Below, piece after piece: positions 1 through 9,400 of a stretch of DNA of 64,000 nt (positions within the stretch are counted from its first letter, which is position 1; each line of letters starts with the position of its first letter). The DNA comes from Leptothrix sp. (in: b-proteobacteria) (GTDB taxonomy: Bacteria > Pseudomonadota > Gammaproteobacteria > Burkholderiales > Burkholderiaceae_C): assembly GCA_013822685.1 (NCBI GenBank), contig PNKV01000021.1:22669-86668 (forward strand). Reading direction: 5' to 3'. The position numbers and the translations under genes were made by a program. The notes under the pieces were generated by a model, which saw nothing but the letters and a program-made list of their open reading frames with translations, was not told where the DNA came from and searched no databases.

Positions 1-1641
1 CTCCAGGGTTTCAGCGTCAATGGCGTACTGGAGCTCGCCCGCGCGCTCTTGCGACTCGGTCTGCAATGCGGCGATTTGCGCATCAATGGCCTTGCGCCGG
101 CTGGCCAGCTCGCGCAGCCGCCTTTCGTGGTCGCGTTTGCGCAGGTCTGAGCTGGCTTCCTCTTGCTGCTCGTGAACCAGCCGGGCCGACCCCGTCAGCA
201 CGCGATCGGCTTGCAGGTGGATGTCCAGCAGGTCAACGCCGTGCTCGTTGAGAACGAACTCACGGACCTGGTTGGAGTGCGCCATGCCCCGGGATTTGAG
301 GACCTGGAGGGTGCGCGTGCGCTCGCCATTCAGCTCCAGGTTGGCCAGCATCAACCAGGTGTCCATCAAGGACGACACGCCGATCTGGGTTTCGGCCAAC
401 GCCGCCGTGCCGTCGCCGGTCAGCGTGGTGAAGACGGCCGTGATGCCTTGCTGCTTGAGGAAGTCGATCAGGCGCATCAAGGTGGGCTTGAGCGACACAT
501 CCTCGGTGTTCATGGTGAGGTTGCTGATGGGGTCGACCACGACCACATCGGGCTTGGAGCGCTGCACGGCTTGGTGCATCAAGGCCAGGTGCTGTTCCAG
601 GCCTTGCAGCGTGGGCCGCGACGCGTGGATTTCCAGCAGGCCTTTTTTGACCCAGGGGCCCAGGTCAATGCCGATGGACCGCATGTTGCGCATCAATTGG
701 CTGGGCGATTCTTCGTAGGCAAAGAGCAAGGCGCGCTCGCCCCGGGCGCAGGCCGCGTTCACCAGGCTGGCGCCAATGCTGCTCTTGCCTGTGCCCGGTG
801 AGCCCGACACCAGCACGCTGCTGCCCCGGTAGACGCCTTGGCCACCGAGCATGGCATCGAGCTTGCGGATGCCTGTGGGCACGCGCTCGGCGCTGGCGCG
901 GTGGTCCAGCCGCATGGAGGTGATGGGCAGCACCGTCAAACCGGTTTCGCCGATCAGGAAGGGGTACTCGTTGGTGCCGTGTGCCGAGCCGCGGTACTTC
1001 ACCACGCGCAGGCGGCGGGTCGATACCTGGTCGATGATGCGGTGGTCAAGCAGGATCACGCAGTCGGCCACGTACTCTTCCAGGCCATACCGCGTCAGCG
1101 AGTTTTCGCCCCGCTCGCCCGTGATGATGGCCGTCATGCCCCGGTCCTTCAGCCAGCGGAACAGGCGGCGCAGCTCGGCGCGCAGGATGGCATGGTTGGG
1201 CAGGCCGGCGAACAAGGCCTCCAGGGTGTCGAGCACGACCCGCTTGGCGCCCACGGTCTCGATGGCGTGGGCCAGGCGGATGAACAGGCCTTCCAGGTCG
1301 TACTCGCCGGTCTCTTCAATCTCGCTGCGCTCGATGTGCACGAAATCGAGCACGATCTTGTTCTGGCGCCGCAGCTTTTCCAGATCGAACCCCAGCGACC
1401 GCATGTTGGTGGTGAGTTCCTCGGCGTTCTCTTCGAACATCATGAACACACCGGGTTCGTTGTACTGCGTCGCACCGCGCACCAGGAACTCGGCCGCCAG
1501 CATCGTCTTGCCGCAGCCCGCGCCACCGCAGACCAGGGTGGGCCGTCCGCGGGGCAAGCCGCCCAAGGTGATTTCGTCAAGGCCTTGGATGCCTGAGGGC
1601 GCCTTCTGAAGGCCGGTCTCTTGTGCTTCTTTCTTACTCAC
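1..1641 (-). CDS. kaiC: KaiC-family double-ATPase (C-terminus cut by window edge)
   Basis: A KaiC-type protein with tandem RecA-like CI and CII domains; at least 547 residues are present and the C-terminus runs off the left edge. I translated it directly from the minus strand and found no stop. CI carries Walker A GGAGCGKT at residues 39-46 and the Glu pair E70/E71. CII carries GSPGTGKS at 280-287 and E310/E311. Where cyanobacterial KaiC has the Ser431/Thr432 phosphosites, this protein has two serines (S423, S424), with T418 at the T426-like position. The start is GTG, 11 nt after the stop of the hemerythrin-like gene, so the two are probably one transcript. Non-cyanobacterial KaiC proteins are linked to stress or signalling; any kaiB or kinase partner would lie outside the window. 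Confidence 0.93.
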   Translation of the reverse strand, partial: MSKKEAQETGLQKAPSGIQGLDEITLGGLPRGRPTLVCGGAGCGKTMLAAEFLVRGATQYNEPGVFMMFEENAEELTTNMRSLGFDLEKLRRQNKIVLDFVHIERSEIEETGEYDLEGLFIRLAHAIETVGAKRVVLDTLEALFAGLPNHAILRAELRRLFRWLKDRGMTAIITGERGENSLTRYGLEEYVADCVILLDHRIIDQVSTRRLRVVKYRGSAHGTNEYPFLIGETGLTVLPITSMRLDHRASAERVPTGIRKLDAMLGGQGVYRGSSVLVSGSPGTGKSSIGASLVNAACARGERALLFAYEESPSQLMRNMRSIGIDLGPWVKKGLLEIHASRPTLQGLEQHLALMHQAVQRSKPDVVVVDPISNLTMNTEDVSLKPTLMRLIDFLKQQGITAVFTTLTGDGTAALAETQIGVSSLMDTWLMLANLELNGERTRTLQVLKSRGMAHSNQVREFVLNEHGVDLLDIHLQADRVLTGSARLVHEQQEEASSDLRKRDHERRLRELASRRKAIDAQIAALQTESQERAGELQYAIDAETLE

Positions 1642-1652
1642 GTACTGCTCTT

Positions 1653-2135
1653 TCAAGCCATGCTGGGCATCATCGCCGCTGGCAAGTTGACCATGCCCTT
1701 GCGCATGTCGCGTGTCAACTGGTGGCAAGAGGCCAGGGCCAGGTAGGCGCGTTCGTCGGTGTCAATGGCGCGTTCGATCGCGGGCAATAAAAACAGCCGT
1801 TCGCGCTCGTTTTGCAGGAGCAAGGCGGCGCACAGCACCGACAGTGCGGCGTTCAGGCCGGCCACGTCCATCCGGTGCGCCATCAGGTCGGACAGCAAGG
1901 CCCGGATCTGCTCATAGTGGGCGGAGAACGTGTCTGGCAGTGTCCCGCCCGTGAAGGTGCGCAGCATGGGCAGCACGGTCTTCTCAACGATGGCCATGTG
2001 TCCGTTCACGGACAGGTAAAGGTCGTTGGTCAACTGTTGCTTCTTGCGGAAATCCGAGGTACTTTGTACCTTGGTCACCAGGTCTTTCAAGACGGCGATG
2101 TCCTCGGTCAGGACGGGTATCAGGTCGTGGTGCAT
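1653..2135 (-). CDS. Hemerythrin HHE-like protein upstream of kaiC
   Basis: A 160-residue, all-helical protein that looks like a divergent hemerythrin/HHE cation-binding domain. Candidate metal ligands include H2/H3, H46 with E51 in HMAIVEKTVLP, H73 in SAHYEQ, and acidic residues in NERERLFLLP near 109-118. The usual histidine of that last helix appears replaced, so iron binding is uncertain. An upstream reading frame exists, but the ATG at 2135 is preceded by GGGAGG with 5 nt spacing and fits the domain start. The gene lies 11 nt before kaiC on the same strand and diverges from the SDR gene at 2303. Hemerythrin-like proteins sense or carry oxygen, NO or iron; here it may feed redox information to KaiC, which is inference. 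Confidence 0.7.
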   Translation of the reverse strand: MHHDLIPVLTEDIAVLKDLVTKVQSTSDFRKKQQLTNDLYLSVNGHMAIVEKTVLPMLRTFTGGTLPDTFSAHYEQIRALLSDLMAHRMDVAGLNAALSVLCAALLLQNERERLFLLPAIERAIDTDERAYLALASCHQLTRDMRKGMVNLPAAMMPSMA

Positions 2136-2302
2136 GCTGGCCTCCCAGGGCATGAAATTGTTCACATGGTCTGTGTTCAGCAATCGACGTGCCTGCCCCG
2201 TTTTTTGGCCGGAATCTTTGTTTGCCGCCGCAAGGAATGCGGATTGCCCGCTCATGGAGACCGCGTCCGACTGGGGCGCCCCATTGGCACAAGGAGTAAA
2301 CC

Positions 2303-3217
2303 ATGCCCACCGATACCTCCGAGGCTCTGAAGGACGACGACGCTGTTCAGGCAGGCGATCGCTTGCAACCCGAAACCATGCCCGCCCAACACCTGGCAGA
2401 CCAGCCCGGCCTGGAAGCCCAGTTGCAATTGAAGCCGCAATTCCTGGCCCCAGGCTACGAGGGCAGCAACAAACTGGCCGGCAAGACGGCCCTGATCACC
2501 GGGGGGGACTCGGGCATCGGGCGCGCGGTGGCGGTGCTGTTCGCGCGCGAAGGCGCCAGCGTGGCCATCATCTACCTGAACGAACATGAGGACGCCAAGG
2601 AGACCGCCCGCCTGATCGAGCGCGAAGGTCAGCCCAGTCTGTTGATCTGTGGCGATGTGAAAGATCCCGACTTTTGCGTGCGGGCCGTGGAAGACACCGT
2701 GGACACCTTCGGCAAGCTGGACGTGCTGGTCAACAACGCCGCCTTCCAGCAGCACACGCATTCGATCGAGCTGCTGAGCGAGGAGCGCTTTGACGAGACC
2801 TTGCGCACCAATGTGTATGGCTACTTCCACATGGCCAAGGCCGCGGTGCCCTACCTGCAAGAGGGCTCTTCGATCATCAACACGGGGTCGGTGACGGGCC
2901 TCAATGGCAGTGCCGATCTGCTGGACTATTCCACCACCAAGGGGGCCATCCACGCCTTCACCAAGTCACTGGCGCAGAACCTGCTGGACAAGGGCATCCG
3001 CGTGAACGCGGTGGCGCCTGGCCCGGTGTGGACGCCGCTGAACCCCGCCGATCTACCGGCGGACCAGGTCGAGGACTTTGGCAAGAAAACGCAGATGAAG
3101 CGGGCGGCGCAGCCCGAGGAAATCTCGCCCGCCTATGTGTTCCTGGCCTCGCCCGTGTGCTCGGGTTACATCACCGGCATCGTCTTGCCCATCACGGGCA
3201 GCGTGGGCGCGATCTAG
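2303..3217 (+). CDS. SDR oxidoreductase, YghA / general-stress-protein-39 type
   Basis: A 304-residue NAD(P)-dependent short-chain dehydrogenase. It has a hydrophilic N-terminal extension of about 55 residues, the nucleotide-binding TGGDSGIG motif, NNAA in the Rossmann core, a catalytic Ser in the NTGSVTG segment and the YxxxK motif DYSTTKGA. The long N-terminal extension is typical of the E. coli YghA and B. subtilis YdaD/GSP39 group, often found among stress genes. AAGGAG lies 6 nt before the ATG. It diverges from the hemerythrin-kaiC pair and is followed by a strong intrinsic terminator, so it is probably a single-gene transcript. The substrate cannot be read from the sequence. Confidence 0.9.
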   Translation: MPTDTSEALKDDDAVQAGDRLQPETMPAQHLADQPGLEAQLQLKPQFLAPGYEGSNKLAGKTALITGGDSGIGRAVAVLFAREGASVAIIYLNEHEDAKETARLIEREGQPSLLICGDVKDPDFCVRAVEDTVDTFGKLDVLVNNAAFQQHTHSIELLSEERFDETLRTNVYGYFHMAKAAVPYLQEGSSIINTGSVTGLNGSADLLDYSTTKGAIHAFTKSLAQNLLDKGIRVNAVAPGPVWTPLNPADLPADQVEDFGKKTQMKRAAQPEEISPAYVFLASPVCSGYITGIVLPITGSVGAI

Positions 3218-3238
3218 ATACGAGGACTTGAAATGAGA

Positions 3239-3272
3239 CGGCCCCGCCTTGTTGAAGGGCGGGGCCGTTTTT
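3239..3272 (+). terminator. Intrinsic terminator after the YghA-like gene
   Basis: A perfect 10-bp GC-rich stem (3239-3248 pairs with 3258-3267) with a 9-nt loop is followed by five T residues at 3268-3272. It lies 21 bases after the SDR stop. It may also act weakly on the convergent SRPBCC-Hsp20 gene that ends at 3291. Confidence 0.9.
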
Positions 3273-3290
3273 CATCAGGAGCCATCGGCA

Positions 3291-4235
3291 TCAAGCCAGG
3301 GCGCCGGCTTCTTCCTCGTGCAGCTTCAGCGTGATCACCAGCAGGCCGTGTTCATCGATGCGGGCTTCGACGCTGCGCGAATCCACCGCGTTGAGCAAAT
3401 CGATCGACTCGTGGAAGTGGCTGGAGGACTGGCCGTCTTCCGAGAAGTTGCATTCACCCGAGATGAGCAATTGGCCGTCGCGGATCTCGACCTCGATGTC
3501 GTTCTCGCTGGCGCCGGGCAGCATGGCCGTGACCTGCACGGACTGGCCCTCGCGCGAGACGTCGATGTCCGGCGTCCAGTCACCGTGCGGCTGGGGGACC
3601 AGCATGCGCCGCCTTTCCAGCCCGCCCCACATGAAACTGCCGAAGCCGGCATCGAACTGCTCGGTCAGGCGGCGCATCTCCTTCAAGGGCGTCACGAAGG
3701 CCTGCAGCATGGAGTTGATCCAGACGCTGGCCGCGCGGTCCAGGTTCTTTTCCAGGGCCTGGGCGAACTCGCGGTTGATGGCCAAGGGCGACTCCGCATC
3801 CGGTTTGCTCATGGCGTAGGCGGGGCCCAGCACGTCGGCGCCGACATTGGCCTTGGAATCCTTGCGCTGGTCACCACCGCTGTCCAAGCCGGCTTCGGGC
3901 TGGCCTTGCAGCAGCTTGACAAAGCGGTTCAGGTCGGCTTCGATTTCCTGCGTCACTTCTTGCACGGTGGTCTCGGTGCCCACGCCGTTGGGATAGTGCA
4001 CGCTCACGGTGACCGTGGTGTGGCCATCGTCAACCGGCGTGAAGCGCACCGTGGCGTTGCTGCGCACGCCTTTCACCGTTTGCCAGGAGATGAACTTGTT
4101 TTCTTCCTGATCGGTGATCTCGGTGTCATGGCTGTTGCCCATGAAATCAGGAAAGTTGGAGAACTGCGACCAAACGTTGTAGACATCTTCTACGGGGGCC
4201 GCCACTTCAGTGGATTGTTCCAGGTTGATGGTCAT
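3291..4235 (-). CDS. SRPBCC (START-like) domain fused to Hsp20/alpha-crystallin domain
   Basis: A 314-residue fusion protein. Residues 1-115 form an SRPBCC/polyketide-cyclase-like ligand-binding fold (N-terminus with VAAPVEDVYNVW, typical of the family). Residues 115-215 are a helical linker containing an amphipathic stretch (LEKNLDRAASVWINSML). Residues 221-308 are an alpha-crystallin domain with TPDIDVSREG, TAMLPGASENDIEVE, LLISGE and the conserved ARIDEHGLLVITL signature. No C-terminal I-x-I tail, which drives oligomerisation in ordinary small heat-shock proteins, is visible after residue 308. GAGGAAA precedes the ATG. The single frame runs unbroken through both domains. A lipid- or client-handling chaperone is plausible; its function is unknown. 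Confidence 0.85.
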   Translation of the reverse strand: MTINLEQSTEVAAPVEDVYNVWSQFSNFPDFMGNSHDTEITDQEENKFISWQTVKGVRSNATVRFTPVDDGHTTVTVSVHYPNGVGTETTVQEVTQEIEADLNRFVKLLQGQPEAGLDSGGDQRKDSKANVGADVLGPAYAMSKPDAESPLAINREFAQALEKNLDRAASVWINSMLQAFVTPLKEMRRLTEQFDAGFGSFMWGGLERRRMLVPQPHGDWTPDIDVSREGQSVQVTAMLPGASENDIEVEIRDGQLLISGECNFSEDGQSSSHFHESIDLLNAVDSRSVEARIDEHGLLVITLKLHEEEAGALA

Positions 4236-4323
4236 GTTGATTTCCTCAGGTTGACGGGGGACTGCTGCCTTGGTGTGGGGGCAACTGCCATTCCCGCGCT
4301 CGCCTGGGACGCGTCTGATTCAG

Positions 4324-4386
4324 GGCCTGAAGCCGCGTAAGTTTTTCCGAAAAACCTGCCGGGCAGGCTTTCGGCGGCTTCAGGCC
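4324..4386. repeat. Nested inverted repeats overlapping a kinase stop codon
   Basis: A perfect 12-bp inverted repeat (4324-4335 against 4375-4386) encloses two smaller dyads, TTTTTCCGAAAAA at 4342-4354 and CCTGCCGGGCAGG at 4355-4367. The right arm contains the stop codon of the kinase gene (4380-4382). The whole could fold as a long stem or as alternative hairpins. Confidence 0.7.
4342..4367 (-). terminator. Probable terminator of the two-kinase operon
   Basis: Read on the minus strand just after the stop of the response-regulator kinase, CCTGC/GCAGG form a short hairpin (4355-4367) followed directly by TTTTT (complement of 4350-4354). The stem is only about 5 bp, but its position at the operon end supports termination. 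Confidence 0.55.
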
Positions 4387-6464
4387 ATGCTCGATTGGCG
4401 CAGGGCCAGGGCTTTCTGCCGCTTTGTAATCATCTCGATCAGCGCGTCAGGGTCGGCAGGTTTGACCAGGTGCTCGTCAAAGCCCGCCTCCCTGGCCAGG
4501 GCCTGGTCGCTTCGCTGGCCGTAACCAGTCAGGGCGACGATCAGCGCCTCCTGAGCCTGCGGCATCTGCCTCATGCGGCGGGCCACTTCGTAGCCGTCCA
4601 AGCCAGGCAGGCCAATGTCCAGCACCACCACGTCGGGCTGAAACGCGGACGCGCAGTTGAGCGCTTGGGGCCCATCGCCCGCTGTTTTCACATCATGGCC
4701 GGCCAGCGAAAGGATCATGGCGATCGACTCGGCGGCATCCACGTTGTCGTCCACCACCAGCACGCGGCAACCGGACACCGCCTTGCTGGCTTCAGTGGGC
4801 TGCGGGCTCACTGAAGCCTGGGCGGTGATGTCCACCAGGCAGGCCATGGTGACGCGGAACTCGGCGCCCAACCCTGGCCCGCGGCTCAGAGCTTCGATCT
4901 GCCCGTGGTGCAATTGCACCAGCCTTTGCACCAGGGTCAAACCCACGCCCAGGCCACCCTGGCTGCGCGCCAGCGAGCGCTTGCCTTGCTTGAACAGGTC
5001 GAACACATTGGGCAACAGGTCGGCTTCAATGCCAATGCCGTTGTCCTTCACTGAAATGACCGCCTGGCCTTGTTGCGCGGTCAGCGACAGGTGGATGGTG
5101 CCGCCGTCCTCGGTGTACTTCGCGGCGTTGTTCAGCAGGTTGGACACGATCTGTAGCAGTCGGGCGAAGTCGCCACGCATCCACACCGGCGTGGCGGAGA
5201 TGTCCAGGCTCAAGGCATGGCCTTTGGCGCTGATGAGCGGGCGGATGGTCTCCACGCTTTGCGCGATGACGACGCGCAGATCGACCGGTTCGGACTGCAG
5301 CACGATGCTGCCCTGGTTGATGCGCGCCACGTCCAGCAGCTCTTCCACCAAGCGGGTCAGGTGGTTGATCTGCCGGTCCATCACGTCGTTGGCCCATTGC
5401 AAGGTGGCATCGGGGGGCGCCACGCGGCGGATCACTTCGATGGCGTTGCGGATCGGGGCCAAGGGGTTGCGCAACTCGTGCGACAGCATGGCCAGGAACT
5501 CGTCCTTGCGTTGGCTGGATTGCTGCAGCAGGGTTTCGGCCTGGCGGCGCTCGACGATCTCGGCCTCCAGCGTCTTGTACAAGCGCGCGTTTTCAAAAGC
5601 CATGGCCGCGCGGCTGGACAACTCCTGCAGCATGGCCCACTCCTGATCGTGGTCAGTGGCCACCATAAGCACGCCCAGCACGCGCGTGCCAATGATCAGC
5701 GGCACGGCCATGCCCGGCCAGGGGGCGGTGATGGGCACGCGGCTGCGCATTGACGTGGCCTGGTCCACCGCTTGTTGCATGGCCTCGGGCAGTTCGCCCT
5801 GGACATGGTTCTGGAAGGTGCGGCCTTGCGCCACCAGGTCAAAGGTGCAGCTCATGGCCTGGTCCAGCACCGTGAGCGAGGCGGCGGTGGTCACGTTGGG
5901 CACCAGCAGCTCGAGCAACTGGTGCATGCCCACGCCCACGTCCAACGATTCGCTCAGCACGCGGCTGGCCTGCGACAGGAAATTGGAGCGCTGCGTGTTG
6001 TCTTCGGCCACCTTGCGGGCCGCCTCGGCAGCGGCCAGGGCCACGCGCTCTTCGGCCTGGCGGCGGGCGCGGCGCTGCATGTTGTGCAGCTCGACGAAGA
6101 CCTTGACCTTGCTGCGCAGCACCTCGGGGATCACCGGCGAGAGGATGTAGTCAACCGCGCCCAGCGAGTAGCCGCGCGAGGTCTGCATCTCATCGGCATA
6201 GGCCGTGATGAAGATGATGGGTGTGTGGGCCGAGCGCTTGTATTTGCGGATCAGCTGCGCGGTTTCCAGCCCGTCGATGTCGGGCATGTTGACGTCCAGC
6301 AGGATGACGGCGAACTCGGTCTTCAAGACCTCTTTCAGCGCCTCGCTGCCTGACCGCACGAAGACCAGGTTCTGCCCCAGGTCCTCCAGCACGGTCCGGA
6401 AGACCAGCAGCTTCTCGGGCAGGTCGTCAACGATGAGGATGTTGGCCGGGTCGTTCACAAGCAT
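4380..6464 (-). CDS. Soluble hybrid sensor kinase: REC-GAF-HisKA-HATPase-REC
   Basis: A 694-residue signalling protein without membrane segments. The N-terminal receiver has phospho-acceptor D57 (VILLDVNMPD). A charged coiled coil at about 125-160 is followed by a GAF-like sensor at about 160-300. HisKA has H329 in MLSHELRNPL, the HATPase has DNGIGIE near 474 and GGLGVGLTL near 503, and a C-terminal receiver has D616 (VVVLDIGLP). Receivers at both ends imply that it is both driven by an upstream phosphodonor and passes phosphate on. Its start overlaps the end of the HAMP-repeat kinase by 10 nt, so the two are translationally coupled and probably partners. No DNA-binding output is present. Confidence 0.93.
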   Translation of the reverse strand: MLVNDPANILIVDDLPEKLLVFRTVLEDLGQNLVFVRSGSEALKEVLKTEFAVILLDVNMPDIDGLETAQLIRKYKRSAHTPIIFITAYADEMQTSRGYSLGAVDYILSPVIPEVLRSKVKVFVELHNMQRRARRQAEERVALAAAEAARKVAEDNTQRSNFLSQASRVLSESLDVGVGMHQLLELLVPNVTTAASLTVLDQAMSCTFDLVAQGRTFQNHVQGELPEAMQQAVDQATSMRSRVPITAPWPGMAVPLIIGTRVLGVLMVATDHDQEWAMLQELSSRAAMAFENARLYKTLEAEIVERRQAETLLQQSSQRKDEFLAMLSHELRNPLAPIRNAIEVIRRVAPPDATLQWANDVMDRQINHLTRLVEELLDVARINQGSIVLQSEPVDLRVVIAQSVETIRPLISAKGHALSLDISATPVWMRGDFARLLQIVSNLLNNAAKYTEDGGTIHLSLTAQQGQAVISVKDNGIGIEADLLPNVFDLFKQGKRSLARSQGGLGVGLTLVQRLVQLHHGQIEALSRGPGLGAEFRVTMACLVDITAQASVSPQPTEASKAVSGCRVLVVDDNVDAAESIAMILSLAGHDVKTAGDGPQALNCASAFQPDVVVLDIGLPGLDGYEVARRMRQMPQAQEALIVALTGYGQRSDQALAREAGFDEHLVKPADPDALIEMITKRQKALALRQSSMA

Positions 6465-9400
6465 AGCCAGCCCCTCAGGACGGCCAGCAGGTGCATCGGG
6501 TCCACCGGCTTGGACAGGTAATCCCAGGCCCCGGCTTCAATGCACTTCTGGCGATCGCCCTTCATGGCCTTGGCCGTGACCGCGACCATGGGCAGGTCTT
6601 TGCCATGCGGCAGTTTGCGGATCTCTTGCATGGTGGCGATGCCGTCCATCTCCGGCATCATGATGTCCATCAGCACGATGTCGATGCTGGGGTCGCTTTG
6701 CACCAGCCGGATCGCTTCGCGGCCGTTGTCGGCCGAGACGATGTTCATGCCTTCGTTGTCCAGCACCGTGGCCAGCGCGAAGATGTTGCGCATGTCGTCG
6801 TCCACGATCAGGGCTTTCTTGCCCGCCAGCACGCCCTTGCCGCCATTCATCGTGCTGATGGCCTGGCGCTCGGCATCCGACAGGGAGGCGGGGCTGCGGT
6901 GCAGGAAGAAGGCCGCGTGGGCCAGCAAGGCATCGAGTGTGCGGGCTTCGCGCAGGCCGAAGCCGCCATGCTGGCGGCGCCACACCGAATCGCCGGCGTC
7001 ACTGGCATACAGAACCACGGGCAGTTGCGTGGCGCCGGGGCGTTGCTCCATGGTGTCCAACACCTCGTCGGGGTGCAAGGCGCCCAGGCTGGGGTCGATG
7101 ACCACGCAGTCGGCGTGCTTCAAGGTTTGGCGTGCCAAGTCGGCCTGGTCGGCCACGATCACCTCCACCTCCTGGTCCAAAGCATTGACGAAATCCGTGC
7201 GCAGGGGCGACGGGGGCATCACCACCAGCAAGGTCTTCACGCGGCGTTCGCCAAATTGGTAGAGGTGCGCCAAGGCCTCATCGACCACGTCTTTGGACTG
7301 AAGCGGCTTGGTCAGGAAACCCACGGCGCCGGCCTGCAAGGCGCGTTCGCGCGAGTCGTCGGTGGAGACCACGCAGATGGGGATGTGCGAGGTCTCCTGG
7401 TCGGTCTTGAGCCGGTCCAGGATGCGCCAGCCCTGCATGTCGGGCAGGTGGATGTCCAGGGTGATCAGCGAGGGGTGGAAGTCGCGGGTCATCGACAGGG
7501 CGCCCGCGCCCGTCGTGCTGACCAGGCCCTTGTAGCCATTCTGGCGCGCGGCTTCCAGCAGCACCTTGGCAAAGGCCACGTCGTTCTCGACGATCAGCAG
7601 CACGCGGTCGCCCGGTGAGATGGCCTCGCGGTCGTCGTCGGCCACGTTGGCGAAGGCCACGCTCTCGGACACGGCCTCGTCAACTTTGGCCACGGAAGGC
7701 ACGAAGCGTGGGGCGGGGTGGCGTGCTTCCAGGGCCAGCACCGGCTTGCCACCGTGGCCTTCGTCTTGCGCGGCCAGGGTGTCGGCACCCTGCGGGCGCG
7801 CATGCCGGGCCACGCGGGCCGGGCTGTAGTTCTGGGGCAGGTACAAGGTGAAGGTGCTGCCCTTGCCCGGCGCGCTCACCAGGCGGATCTCACCGCCCAG
7901 CAGCCGCGACAGCTCGCGGCTGATGGCCAGGCCCAGGCCGGTGCCACCGTACTTGCGTGACGTCGAACCATCGGCCTGCTGGAAGGCCTCGAAGATGATC
8001 TGCTGCTTGTCGGCCGAGATGCCGATGCCCGTGTCCGACACCGAGAAGGCGATGACCTGGCTGGCGCGCTTGAGCTCTTCATTCTCGGTCGACCAGCCGC
8101 TGTCGGCCGTGGCGATGGAGAACACCACCTGGCCCTGGTGCGTGAACTTGAAGGCGTTGGACAGCAGGTTCTTGATGATCTGCTGCAGGCGCTTGACGTC
8201 GGTGACCAGGCTCTTGGGCAGGGGTGGGCTGAGGTTGACCACGAAGTCCACGTGCTTGGATTCGGCGAAGTGGCGGAAGCTGCGTTCCACCGAGCGTTGC
8301 AGGTCGTCCAGGCGCAGCTCGCTGACATCGACCACCACCGTGCCCGACTCGATCTTGGACAAGTCCAGGATGTCGTTGATGAGCATGAGCAGGTCGTTGC
8401 CCGAGGAGTGGATGGTCTTGGAGAACTCGACCTGCTTGCCGGTCAGGTTGCCTTCGGGGTTCTTGCACAACTGGTCCGACAGGATCAGCAGGCTGTTGAG
8501 CGGCGTGCGCAACTCGTGCGACATGTTGGCCAGGAACTCGGACTTGTACTTGGAGGTGAGGGCCAGCTGTTCGGCCTTTTCTTCCAAGGCCTGGCGGGCC
8601 TGTTCCACTTCCTGGTTCTTGCGCTCGACCTCCTGGTTCTGGTGGGCCAGCAGGCGGGCTTTCTCTTGCAGCTCCTGGTTGGTTTGCTGAAGCTCCTGCT
8701 GGCGGCTTTGCAGCTCTTGCGCCAGCGATTGCGATTGGGTCAGCAGGGTCTCGGTGCGGGTGTTGGCCTCCAGCGTGTTGATCACGATGCCGATGGATTC
8801 GGTGAGCTGATCAAGGAATGCCTGGTGGGCCGGATTGAAGCGGTCCAGCGAGGCGAGTTCCAGCACGCCGCGCACCTCGCCTTCGAACACCACGGGCAGC
8901 ACCAGCACGTCCATCGCGGCGTTTTCGCTCAGGCCGGAGGCGATGCGGAAGGCGGCGGTGGGCACGTTGGTCAGCAGGATCTTCTGCTTGTCGATCGCGC
9001 ATTGGCCGACCAGGCCTTCGCCCAGCCCGACCTCCTTGCCATGCGTGTATTGGCCGCCCGACGCATAGCTGGCAAAGAGCTTGAGCGAGGCGCCTTCTGG
9101 CGAGCCGCTGAGCACATAGAACTCGGCCTGCTGCGCGCCCACCACAGGCGCCAACTCGGACAGGATCAACTGGCCCACGGTGACCAGGTCTTTCTGGCCT
9201 TGCAGCATGCGGCTGAACTTCGCCAGGTTGGTCTTCAGCCAATCCTGCTCGGTGTTCTTTTGCGTCGTGTCCTTGAGGTTGCGGATCATCTCGTTGATGG
9301 TGTCCTTGAGCGCGGCCACTTCACCTTGCGTTTCCACGGTGATGGAGCGGGTCAAGTCGCCCTGCGTCACGGCGGTGGCCACCTCGGCAATCGCGCGCAC

